From an uncultured Clostridia bacterium (GTDB lineage Bacteria > Bacillota > Clostridia > TANB77 > CAG-508), in contig CAPNDH010000019.1 in NCBI GenBank assembly GCA_948664205.1, positions 1 through 24,301 on the forward strand: a stretch of 24,301 bases of DNA. Direction: 5' to 3'. The position numbers and the translations under genes are program-made. The notes beneath the pieces are model-generated. The model saw only the letters and a list, made by a program, of their open reading frames with translations. It was not told where the DNA came from and searched no databases. Each line of letters begins with the position of its first letter. Position 1 is the stretch's first letter. Shown here piece after piece: positions 6,855-13,885 of the stretch.

Positions 6855-8565
6855 CTATTTTTGTGTAATTTTTTTAACATCCATAATGTCATTTTTTATT
6901 AATGTATAATCTAATGATGATATTTTTCCGTCTGCATTTATATCTGATGTAATTACTATATTTTTGTCTGTGATTTTCTTCACATCCATAATGTGATTTT
7001 TAACTAATGTATAGTCTAATGATGATATTTTTCCATCACCATTAATATCTCCATATATTAGACACTCATATTCTTCTAATACAAATCCGTGTTCTTTTTC
7101 TTTTATTTGAACTTTTGTATTTGTACCAATATATTTTTGGTCTTTATTTTGGGTAATAACTGCTACTTCTAAATTGTCACTTACTTCTATATTTTTTATA
7201 AAATCTGTTATTTCTACTTTTGGTCCTATCATACTTATTAGGTTGTTGCTGACTTTATATTTATTTATTTGATATTTTGTATATTCTGGAAGTTCTATTA
7301 CATTTACTATTAATTCATCTGATAAATTTTTATCTATCCATGTAGCTTTAACCTTAGCTGTTCCTTCACTTTTTGCTATAATTTTACCTGTATTGTCTAC
7401 TTCTAATATATCTTTGTTGCTACTCTCCCATTTTATATTTTTATTTTCTATCCAGGTTGGTGTTATTTTTACATTTAATTGTTTTTCTTTTCCAACAAGT
7501 ATATTTTCTTTTTCTTTCTCAAATTTAACTTCTTCTTTTTCTACATTTATATTTACCCTTTTACTTAAACTTGGATTATTGTTTGAAGTTACTGTTATAC
7601 TAGTTTTGCCTTTTTTAACTGCTGTTATATTTCCATTTGAATCAACTTTTGCAACAGTTTCATCATTGCTTGTCCATTTTACAGTTTTATCTGCTATATT
7701 TGATGGTCCTAATGTTACATTTATTTTCGTAGTTTCTCCTACTAATAAATTTGCATTTTCTTTATCTACATTCATTTCAGAAATGAATGTTCCTGGAAGT
7801 TTTAAACCTAAATAATCTACAATTGCATCTGCATCTGCTTTTGCTATTTTTTTCAAATCTTCTTCAGAATCTATAAATTGTGAATCACTACTATTCATAT
7901 AACAATGTTCTATAAGTACAGTTGATATTCCAGAACCATCACTAAAGTCTGGTCCTAAATCATTTAAAGTATCACCTTTCATTGCGTGCCTTATATCTCC
8001 ATAATAATCTGCTTGACTTCCGTCATAGTATTGATATGTAGGTTCGTGATCATTACACAACTTATCGTTTATTACTCCATTATTTTTAATCCCTATTTTA
8101 TTTAAATTATTTAGTATTTTATTTCCTAATAATGTCATTCCTTCTTTATATTTATATAGTTCTGTTCTGCTTGTTACAAAAACATTTGCTCCTGTTGCAG
8201 TATGGCTTGCTTCATCATTTATATGAAGGCTAACATATAAGTCTGCATTGTTGTTTCTTGCAATCATTGCCCTTGCTGCTAAATCTCCTGCATCATTGTT
8301 CGGAAAATTTACTCCATCATGTGTTAATATTATATTAACTCCATAATATTTATTTAATTCTTGTTTTAGGTAATTCGCTATTTTTAATGTAATATCTTTT
8401 TCAACTAATCCTTTTTTTCCATTTGCACATCCTGTCCATGACCCACCATGTCCGTGCATTTAATACTATTGTTGTTCCTTCAACCCCTACTGCTTGTACA
8501 GGTTTTATTATAAAAAGAAGGAATAATAAAAATATTAATATTTTAGCTATTGTAGTTTTCTTCAT
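6855..8565 (-). CDS. secreted N-acetylmuramoyl-L-alanine amidase with two Ig-like domains and a dockerin; +1 frameshift at CGG
   Basis: This Amidase_3 zinc enzyme cleaves the bond between MurNAc and the stem peptide. The true start is ATG 8565, after AAAGGAAG, encoding a signal peptide (MKKTTIAKILIF...PVQA). The zero frame breaks at codon 38, a CGG at 8452-8454; dropping the C restores TIVLNA-GHGGSWTG, the conserved zinc motif. Without the shift the frame stops 13 codons after the CGG. The reconstructed 569-aa protein has H39, E55, H114 and E219 as expected catalytic and zinc residues. Big_2-like domains (about 262-342 and 345-425) and an X-like module follow. Two dockerin-type calcium loops lie at about 503-565 (YGDINGDGKISSLDYT and SDINADGKISSLDYT). 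A cohesin partner could be one of the two encoded at 15025-19614. It heads an operon with the surface protein. Confidence 0.88.
8452..8454 (-). other. putative +1 recoding site (CGG) in the amidase
   Basis: This in-frame CGG is codon 38, context AAT GCA CGG ACA. Skipping C8454 gives GGA, the invariant Gly of the GHGG zinc motif, and opens about 530 codons. It is the only in-frame CGG in the gene; CGG occurs elsewhere in it only out of frame (for example in GAC GGA). Confidence 0.65.
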
Positions 8566-8597
8566 TATTTATCTTCCTTTGCTATACTTTTTTATTT

Positions 8598-8626
8598 AAT
8601 ATATCATAACAGTTTTACATATGCAA
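8598..8626 (-). promoter_or_regulatory. promoter of the amidase operon
   Basis: On the minus strand TTGCAT (8621-8626) and TATATT (8598-8603) are 17 bp apart, with ATGTAAAA immediately after the -35. It lies 33 bp upstream of the ATG at 8565 and supports that start over the internal ATG at 8459. Confidence 0.6.
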
Positions 8627-8750
8627 CAATTTTTTATGTATTGTATAATAAAATTATAACATATTTTTTAATTAAATTGTATGGAAATATTTGCTATATA
8701 AACATACATTTTTTTATAAATAAAAGTGCTAAATAATAGTTTGTAGAGTA

Positions 8751-8871
8751 ACCTTATGTGTTTATATATATTAAAATCAAAATTGAATCCCGACAGCCCG
8801 CAGATCGCGGGGGAATACCCCTTGTCTTGGAGGGTTCGATTTTTATTTTAATATATATAAATGCATAAGGT
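8751..8871 (+). repeat. 121-nt long-hairpin element (MITE-like or structured RNA)
   Basis: Two arms of about 40 nt (8751-8790 and 8832-8871) are nearly complementary, running from ACCTTATG to CATAAGGT at the ends. The differences at arm positions 9, 10 and 33 become G-U pairs if the plus strand is transcribed. The 40-nt centre is GC-rich and folds further: GACA/TGTC (8792-8795 with 8823-8826), CCCGC/GCGGG (8797-8801 with 8807-8811) and an overlapping GGG/CCC hairpin (8811-8820). This GC core stands out in an AT-rich intergenic region. No clear promoter precedes it (a weak TTAAAT-17-TATATA lies upstream on the plus strand). It could be a non-autonomous transposon or a small RNA. The rest of the 8566-8978 gap holds a promoter, a short repeat and a terminator only. 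Confidence 0.75.
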
Positions 8872-8902
8872 GTGGTATTTTTAAGCAATTTCTTCGAAGA
8901 GC

Positions 8903-8921
8903 GGGCGATTAATAATCGCCC
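8903..8921. repeat. GGGCGATT palindrome of an intergenic repeat
   Basis: GGGCGATT-AAT-AATCGCCC is a perfect dyad followed by CTACA, so the minus strand reads TGTAGGGGCGATT...CGCCCGC. This resembles dispersed stem-loop repeats seen in gut Firmicute genomes. A second small palindrome, TCTTCGAAGA, lies just before it. Confidence 0.55.
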
Positions 8922-8960
8922 CTACAATAAATTTCAGATAGCATTCTTCGTTATACTACA

Positions 8961-8999
8961 AAAAATAATAGTAGAGGTTTAATCTCTACTATTATTTTT
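8961..8999 (-). terminator. terminator of ytfI-ytfJ
   Basis: A 16-bp perfect stem (AAAAATAATAGTAGAG / its complement, seven-base loop) has an A/T tract on each side. The ytfJ stop codon lies in the loop. Confidence 0.9.
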
Positions 9000-9584
9000 G
9001 TCTTCTATTTCTTCTTCTACTTCGTCATATTCAAATTCGTATTTTGGAACTTTTGTTATTTTTGGATGTACTTTTGTTACATTTGAATAGTTTTCTACAT
9101 ATTTCTCTCTTTCTTCTTTTCTTTCTCTTTCTTTTCTTTTTTCTTCATTTTGTTTTTCTTCTTTTTTATTGTTCATTTGTTTATTTAGTATACTATTAGT
9201 TTTTTCTATTAGGTCTGGTACATAGTCTAATAGTCTATCTAATGTTGAACTATGGTTTACTGGTAGTAGTTTTACATTGTTTCCTTGTATTACTAAAAAC
9301 GCTACTGGGTTTATACTAACTCCTGCTCCACTTCCTCCTCCAAATGGTAATTTGTATTGTATTTGCTCATCTTTATCCTTTTTTGTATATTCATTAATTG
9401 TTTCCATATTAAATTCACTTCCACCTGATGCAAAACCAAACCCTACCTTTGATATTGGTATTATAATTATATTATTAGAAGTTTCTATTGGCTCTCCTAT
9501 TATTGTGTTTACATCTACCATATCTCTAATTGAATTCATGGCTGTAAGCATAAGACCTTCTATTGGATGTTCGCTCATTTTCAT
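8979..9584 (-). CDS. ytfJ: GerW family sporulation protein YtfJ
   Basis: YtfJ/GerW is a forespore protein needed for normal spore germination in Bacillus. The conserved part covers residues 3-130: SEHPIEGLMLTAMNSIRDMV at the start, then GFGFASGGSEF and LPFGGGSGAGVSINPVAFLV. A highly charged Lys/Glu/Arg tail of about 65 residues follows (about 135-201), which is longer than I would expect for the family. It overlaps the 3' end of ytfI by 59 bp and is co-transcribed with it. Two starts are possible, ATG 9584 and ATG 9578; AAAGGA lies 4 nt before the first and 10 nt before the second, and the family usually begins near MxSEHPIEG. A terminator overlaps its stop codon. Confidence 0.93.
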   Translation of the reverse strand: MKMSEHPIEGLMLTAMNSIRDMVDVNTIIGEPIETSNNIIIIPISKVGFGFASGGSEFNMETINEYTKKDKDEQIQYKLPFGGGSGAGVSINPVAFLVIQGNNVKLLPVNHSSTLDRLLDYVPDLIEKTNSILNKQMNNKKEEKQNEEKRKERERKEEREKYVENYSNVTKVHPKITKVPKYEFEYDEVEEEIEDKNNSRD

Positions 9585-10159
9585 CTCTTCCTTTCTTTAC
9601 CAAATTATATATTACATAAATAATATGTACTATTTTTATGCTAATTATACTATCTAAGTTTAGATTAAATGTTAGTGTATTATATATTGTATTTATTTCG
9701 TATCTGATATTTTGTATATGTTCTTCTTTTACTAAATGTGGTAATATTATACTTAATATACTTGCAATAATAGCTACAGTATATGATGTGTAAATTACAT
9801 CTTCAATACCTATATTTATTTCTAATTTTAAGCTCTCTATTTTTATTTGTAGACCTTTTATAATTTTTAGTGTTTTTATATTTATTGGTATGTTTTGTTT
9901 TAATTTGCTAAAATCTATTTGTTCTAATTTTTTATTTGAATATATTTTTCTCATTTTTTTATCATTTAGTTTTATTGAGAATATTTTTATTTTATCTAAA
10001 AAGTATATTTGTATTAATATTTTATATTTTCCGTTTTTCTTTTACTATATTTCCTAATTTTAAATTTTCTATTTTAATTTTTATGGTTGATGTTATTAGA
10101 ATTAGAAATAATATGGAAATTGCTATTACTATTCCTAAAAAAATAAAAACTAATATCAT
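9526..10159 (-). CDS. ytfI: DUF2953 protein YtfI, with a +1 frameshift at CGG
   Basis: DUF2953 proteins lie next to ytfJ in sporulating Firmicutes; their function is not established. The gene starts at ATG 10159 behind a strong AAGAAGGAGG site and begins with a membrane helix (MILVFIFLGIVIAISI). At codon 43 the zero frame reads AAA CGG AAA ATA TAA and stops. Dropping the C at 10033 gives GGA and continues as GKYKILIQIYFLDKIKIF, joining an open frame that ends at 9526. The reconstructed 210-aa length is normal for the family. The domain core follows (IEDVIYTSYTVAIIASILSI, later YEINTIYNTLTFNLNLDSII). The last 20 codons overlap ytfJ, suggesting coupled translation. The internal ATG at 9954 has no convincing ribosome binding site, so the upstream start is preferred. 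Confidence 0.8.
10031..10033 (-). other. putative +1 recoding site (CGG) in ytfI
   Basis: This in-frame CGG is codon 43, context GAA AAA CGG AAA. Skipping C10033 gives GGA and restores the frame for 167 further codons. It is the only in-frame CGG in the gene. Confidence 0.6.
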
Positions 10160-10222
10160 AATAGCCTCCTTCTTTAGGTTGCTTTAATATTAGTTTTTCC
10201 ATTTTTTTCTTTTTTAAACGTT

Positions 10223-10251
10223 AAAGGCAGGAGAATTTATCTCCTGCCTTT
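10223..10251. terminator. terminator of the small charged-protein gene
   Basis: Perfect 11-bp stem AAAGGCAGGAG with a seven-base loop. The T-rich side is better on the plus strand (TTTATTTTTC); on the minus strand TTTAACGTTT follows. It lies just after the 74-aa gene and before ytfI, insulating the two. Confidence 0.7.
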
Positions 10252-10279
10252 ATTTTTCTTCCTACAAGTAATCTTCTTC

Positions 10280-10504
10280 TCATGCTTCCGGCCAGCAATT
10301 TCTAAAATCCCAGTCGATAGCACGTGATTCTCTTTCTTTTCTCTTTTCTTCCTCCTGTTCCTCTTTGTAGAGTCTGTACTCATAGGCTGCTTCTTCCGCT
10401 TCTGCTTCCTGCCTGCGCTCAAACTCTTCCTGAAACTCTTTCTCCTTTTGCTCATTTTCGTAGTCTCTGATCATGTTCTGTTTCTCTGTTCTTCTTGCTG
10501 CCAT
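10280..10504 (-). CDS. small highly charged helical protein, 74 aa
   Basis: I do not recognise this protein. It is almost one continuous Glu/Lys/Arg/Gln-rich helix (about residues 3-62), ending in a distinct aromatic tail, DWDFRNCWPEA. The ATG at 10504 follows GGAGG with eight bases between; an upstream TTG in frame overlaps that site. Codon use is unlike the neighbours (many GAG, CAG, CTC, TAC and GGC-type codons), suggesting recent transfer. It has its own promoter (10565-10593) and terminator (10223-10251), and sits between scpA and ytfI where scpB is often found. CGG occurs only out of frame. An overlapping Arg/Lys-rich reading frame (10237-10455) is a shadow. Confidence 0.65.
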   Translation of the reverse strand: MAARRTEKQNMIRDYENEQKEKEFQEEFERRQEAEAEEAAYEYRLYKEEQEEEKRKERESRAIDWDFRNCWPEA

Positions 10505-10564
10505 TTTCTTTTCCTCCAAGATTTGAATTTAAATTTTTTGGATTTATAAATCGTAACTAATTAT

Positions 10565-10593
10565 ATTTTAACACATTTTACATAATTTTGCAA
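10565..10593 (-). promoter_or_regulatory. promoter of the 74-aa gene
   Basis: On the minus strand TTGCAA (10588-10593) and TAAAAT (10565-10570) are 17 bp apart. The stretch TTGCAAAATTATGTAAAA is identical to that in the promoter at 5765-5793. Confidence 0.7.
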
Positions 10594-10610
10594 TAGCTTT
10601 CAAAAAATTA

Positions 10611-10668
10611 TAAGGGCGTAATTCGGTCAATTCTTACAGGTATTCCTTTTAGATATAAGCCCCTACAG
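10611..10668. repeat. decayed intergenic repeat
   Basis: The minus strand reads CTGTAGGGGCTTATATCT ... GAATTACGCCCTTA, matching the ends of the TGTAGGGGC/GCCC repeat class noted at 8903 and 1999. It lies between scpA and the promoter of the 74-aa gene; nothing else is visible here. Confidence 0.45.
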
Positions 10669-10711
10669 TTTTCTATTTTATACATATAATAACAAATTTC
10701 TTTTATTAATT

Positions 10712-11467
10712 TTAAGATACTCTTTTTGCTTTTTCTACTACTATGTCTCCAAATAGTTCTTCTTGGGTGGTTGTTACTTTGCTTCTTCTTGAAAGCTCTA
10801 ATAGACCAGTAAATGCTGTTACTACTTCTTGTTTATTGGTTTCTGATACTTTATATAGTTTGTTAAATACAAATTTTGGTTTTCTTAGTAATTCTCTAAA
10901 CATTTCTTTTACTTTGCTTGCAACTGTGTATGTGTCTGTAATTGCTATTTTTTCTATATTTTTTGCATTTGTATTTAGTCTTACGGTATTTTTTTCTATT
11001 ACATTTGAATACATTTCAAATATTATATCTTTTTGATACTCTTTTTCTAATTTTTGTTTTGGAAGTTCTATTTCTTGTTGTAATCTATAACATCTTTTTG
11101 AATATAATAAATAATTTTCTTTCATTTTTTTAGAAATTTCTTTATATTTTTTATATTCTATTATTCTTCTTAATAACTCTTCTTCTGTAAGTTCTTTTTC
11201 ATCTTCTACTTCTGTTGGTAATAAGTTTTTAGATTTTAAGTATAGAAGTGTTGATGCCATTATTAAAAATTCACTTGTTAATTCTAAGTTCATTTCTTCC
11301 ATTTGATTTATATATTCAATGTATTGATCTGTTATATCACTTAATTTAACATCATATATATTCATTTTGTTTTTATCTATTAAGTGACATAGCAAGTCCA
11401 AAGGTCCCTCAAAATTTTCTAATTTTATTGCATATTTATTGGTTTGTAGAGTTAATACTTTTTGCAT
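10712..11467 (-). CDS. scpA: segregation and condensation protein A
   Basis: ScpA is the kleisin subunit that bridges the SMC dimer heads and binds ScpB in the bacterial condensin that compacts and segregates chromosomes. The 251-aa product has the typical N-terminal segment (YAIKLENFEGPLDLLCHLID, then DVKLSDITDQYIEYI), a helical middle, and a C-terminal winged-helix region with FTGLLELSRRSKVTTTQEE. Length is normal. The ATG at 11467 follows AGGAAGG, 13 bp after the recX stop, so recX and scpA form an operon. No scpB follows, which is unusual; the small foreign-looking gene and repeats at 10223-10668 occupy that position. It contains no CGG codon. Confidence 0.95.
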   Translation of the reverse strand: MQKVLTLQTNKYAIKLENFEGPLDLLCHLIDKNKMNIYDVKLSDITDQYIEYINQMEEMNLELTSEFLIMASTLLYLKSKNLLPTEVEDEKELTEEELLRRIIEYKKYKEISKKMKENYLLYSKRCYRLQQEIELPKQKLEKEYQKDIIFEMYSNVIEKNTVRLNTNAKNIEKIAITDTYTVASKVKEMFRELLRKPKFVFNKLYKVSETNKQEVVTAFTGLLELSRRSKVTTTQEELFGDIVVEKAKRVS

Positions 11468-11480
11468 TTCATTTTCCTTC

Positions 11481-11933
11481 CTACTCTTCTATTTTTGCTA
11501 TTGCTTCTTTTATATTTTCTTCCTTATATCCCTTTTTCATAAGATATGATTTTATATCATTTTCATCCATATTTACTGCTCTTTTTACTGCTATATTTTC
11601 TGCTGACTTTCTTTCGTATTCTTCTAGTTCTTCACTATTTCTAGATATATAGTCTTCTATTAGAGTATTACTAATGCCTTTTGATGTTAGTTTATATTTT
11701 AGTTCTTTTATAGATAAATTTTTAAGTGCTATATATTCATTTGTTGCTCTTTCTACATATTGCTCATCGCCTATATATCCATTTTGTTTTAGCTCTTCTA
11801 TTATATCTTCTAACATATCTTCTTGTATAAGGCTTCTAAATTTTGTTTTTATTTCTCTAATAGTTCTTTTTTTATATAAGGCATATTTTAATACTTTTGT
11901 TTTTTCATTATCATACTCTTCTATAGTATACAT
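11481..11933 (-). CDS. recX: RecX family regulatory protein
   Basis: RecX binds RecA filaments and modulates recombination. The 150-aa product shows the three-helix RecX repeats: YALYKKRTIREIKTKFRSL, EELKQNGYIGDEQYVERATN, and LKNLSIKELKYKLTSKGI. A C-terminal repeat follows (IKSYLMKKGYKEENIKEAI). Length is within the normal range. It lies directly upstream of scpA (13 bp gap) and downstream of the terminator of the RelA/SpoT-like gene, so it should have its own promoter in the short 11934-11977 gap, although I cannot define one with confidence. Confidence 0.9.
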   Translation of the reverse strand: MYTIEEYDNEKTKVLKYALYKKRTIREIKTKFRSLIQEDMLEDIIEELKQNGYIGDEQYVERATNEYIALKNLSIKELKYKLTSKGISNTLIEDYISRNSEELEEYERKSAENIAVKRAVNMDENDIKSYLMKKGYKEENIKEAIAKIEE

Positions 11934-11977
11934 ATTTTCCTTCTTCCTACTTTTTTTACATTTTACTACACAAAAAT

Positions 11978-12008
11978 AAAAATAGCAAGATTTTACTTGC
12001 TATTTTTT
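11978..12008 (-). terminator. terminator of the RelA/SpoT-like gene
   Basis: Stem AAAAATAGCAAG / CTTGCTATTTTT with a six-base loop, followed on the minus strand by an A/T-rich tail. It starts right at the stop codon of the upstream gene. Confidence 0.88.
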
Positions 12009-13311
12009 ATATAACTTTTTCTCTCGATTCTATTCCTGTTAATAGTCTAATTGCTTCTTCATATTCTTCACTACCTGGAGCTATTTGTCCTTGAAAATAT
12101 GACATAACATTTTGTAAGATATTATAATTTTGAATTTTTACTTCACCACCTATTTTTGGAAATGTTTTATATTTTGGTGTCATATATCTTAATTTTTGTA
12201 TTAATTCTCTATCGTTTTTTGCATGTGGTAATATTCTTTCTTTTCCCGGTCTATGTTCATGAGAAGCTTCTCCTTCTCCTCTACACATATTTTCAACATA
12301 TTCAGACTTTAATTGTAATTCTAATGTAAACTCTGGATTATCTGTATTTATAAACTTAATATGCTCAGCTTCATAACCATTTCCTTTTTTCTTATGTCTA
12401 CTAGAACATGGTATTACTTGCATATGTAATCTTTCTAATAATTCTGTATTATCCTCTAGTTTTGCAAAAAACTCTTTTCCTATTTCTACTACTCCCAAAT
12501 GTGTATAATGTTGTTTTGCTTCATTATCTTTATTATTTTTTCTTTTTTCTATTATATTTCTAAGTTCTTCATTTTCAGTATCTATGTCATCTGGTATAGC
12601 AGATACAATTATTTTCATTCCTCTTAAATCATTTGCTTTTAAAAAACTATTTGCATCTCTAAGCCTTTCTATTTTGTGTTTATCTTTTCTTATATTTAAA
12701 ATACTTTGATATCTTATTATATCATTTTCTTCTAGTCCTGAACGCTCAGCGGCTGTTTTTCCATATTCACAATTAAAATACTTAATAATATCTTTTTTAT
12801 ACTCGTATGTTTCATTACTATTTATTATTTTAGACATTAATATTCTTAATAATGCTGTTTTTGTACTTTTACTAATTCCATCTACCATTATTGTTTGTTC
12901 TATATTGTCTAAATTATGAGGATTAAATTCACCATATATTATTTCTTTTATTACACTTAACGTATCATCAATATCTAAATCATCATTTTCATAAATTCTT
13001 TCTTCTATTAAAGAGTAAAATTCATCTTTTTCTTCTTGTGAAATTCCTTCTATTACATATAACTTAGATAATCTTTCTATTTCTAAGTTTTTTACTTTCC
13101 CTAATAAACTTCTTTGAGATTTTTCTCTCATTTTTGGAATTTCTATTTTTACTCCTGGATATTGACTATAAAAATATTCTAGTAATTCTTTTCCTACTTC
13201 ATCTGCCCAATGTTCATATTCACTATTATTCTTTAAGCCTATTTGATGAATAAAAGACTTTTCTACTGTAGTCTGTTCTATTTTATAGTTTTCCCTTAAG
13301 TTAGTGTTCAT
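12007..13311 (-). CDS. divergent RelA/SpoT nucleotidyltransferase-like protein
   Basis: This 434-aa cytoplasmic protein carries features of the RelA/SpoT synthetase fold, which makes the alarmone (p)ppGpp from ATP and GTP or GDP. Visible motifs are a basic segment KDKHKIERLRD (209-219), DLRGMKIIVS (228-237; compare DLxGxRI), GNGYEAEHIKF (310-320; compare NGYxSxH) and LELQLKS (330-336; compare ExQIRT), then H351 and a basic patch. No HD hydrolase, TGS or ACT domain is seen. The N-terminal 200 residues are helical and unrecognised, and there is a long insertion (about 240-300) between motifs. The ATG at 13311 follows AAAGGAGA. A terminator follows. The activity is inferred from weak motifs; it could also act on tRNA or another nucleotide, as some toxic family members do. 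Confidence 0.6.
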   Translation of the reverse strand: MNTNLRENYKIEQTTVEKSFIHQIGLKNNSEYEHWADEVGKELLEYFYSQYPGVKIEIPKMREKSQRSLLGKVKNLEIERLSKLYVIEGISQEEKDEFYSLIEERIYENDDLDIDDTLSVIKEIIYGEFNPHNLDNIEQTIMVDGISKSTKTALLRILMSKIINSNETYEYKKDIIKYFNCEYGKTAAERSGLEENDIIRYQSILNIRKDKHKIERLRDANSFLKANDLRGMKIIVSAIPDDIDTENEELRNIIEKRKNNKDNEAKQHYTHLGVVEIGKEFFAKLEDNTELLERLHMQVIPCSSRHKKKGNGYEAEHIKFINTDNPEFTLELQLKSEYVENMCRGEGEASHEHRPGKERILPHAKNDRELIQKLRYMTPKYKTFPKIGGEVKIQNYNILQNVMSYFQGQIAPGSEEYEEAIRLLTGIESREKVI

Positions 13312-13528
13312 TTTATCTCCTTTCCGTATTGCTTTATATCGAATTTTTATTAGTTTCTCTTTACTCTAGTTATATATTATACTACAAATATTTGGATAAG
13401 TCTATAATTTTAAGTAAAAAAATTAACATAAATTAATACTTAATTTGCCATATTTCGTTATTTTTGTTCACTTTTCGCCTTTTATCTTCATATTATGTAA
13501 TATAAAACATTAATAAGGAGGATTAAAA

Positions 13529-13885
13529 ATGTATAATCGTAGATATAGAAAATGTTGTTGTCAAAAGCACTATGATAATAATGTTATTGAAACAGCTTGT
13601 AGCAAATGCGGAATTACGGCTGATTATTATACAAAAAAAGCTGACGAATCTTGTGACTGTGGTTTTGAAGAATCTGAAAATGTTTTTCCTTCTAATCCAA
13701 TGTTTGGTCAAAGTTATGTTCCAATTCAAACAATGGACAAAACTTTCACACCTTGTGTTGGTTTAAAAATGGGAACTATATTTCCAGAGCTTGTAAGTCC
13801 ATATGCACCTTGTCAATCGGTTGAAGAAATTGCTTTTATTAAAGCTATGAATACTATTGGAGAGGGGTGTAACAAATGTTATTAG
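13529..13885 (+). CDS. cotJA: spore coat protein CotJA with cysteine-rich N-terminus
   Basis: CotJA is an inner spore coat component encoded with CotJB and CotJC. The conserved part is the C-terminal half (about residues 57-118): MFGQSYVPIQTMDKTFTPCV, then GLKMGTIFPELVSPY. The N-terminal 50 residues are an unusual Cys-rich extension (KCCCQKH, ACSKCGI, SCDCGF; eight cysteines) that may bind metal or form disulfides in the coat. The ATG at 13529 follows AAGGAGG. It overlaps cotJB by ten bases. Expression is expected in the mother cell; the upstream 217-bp gap contains CATATTATG, which loosely resembles a sigma-E -10, but I see no firm -35. Confidence 0.92.
   Translation: MYNRRYRKCCCQKHYDNNVIETACSKCGITADYYTKKADESCDCGFEESENVFPSNPMFGQSYVPIQTMDKTFTPCVGLKMGTIFPELVSPYAPCQSVEEIAFIKAMNTIGEGCNKCY

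Noticed and set aside
8781..8840. tRNA gene, because the segment ends in GGGTTCGAT like a T-loop
   Set aside because: No acceptor stem, anticodon arm or D-arm can be formed with tRNA spacing; the strong pairing is between the 40-nt arms.
4603..10033. Three independent pseudogenes or random sequencing errors
   Set aside because: Not excluded, but ranked second: the same type of change (extra C before a Gly codon) occurs three times, each downstream frame is intact and conserved, and no other type of frame break was found in the window.
10237..10455. Arg/Lys-rich 72-aa reading frame
   Set aside because: It overlaps the 74-aa gene in another frame, has no better ribosome binding site, and ends inside the terminator; its basic composition results from the GAA/AAG-rich sequence of the real gene.
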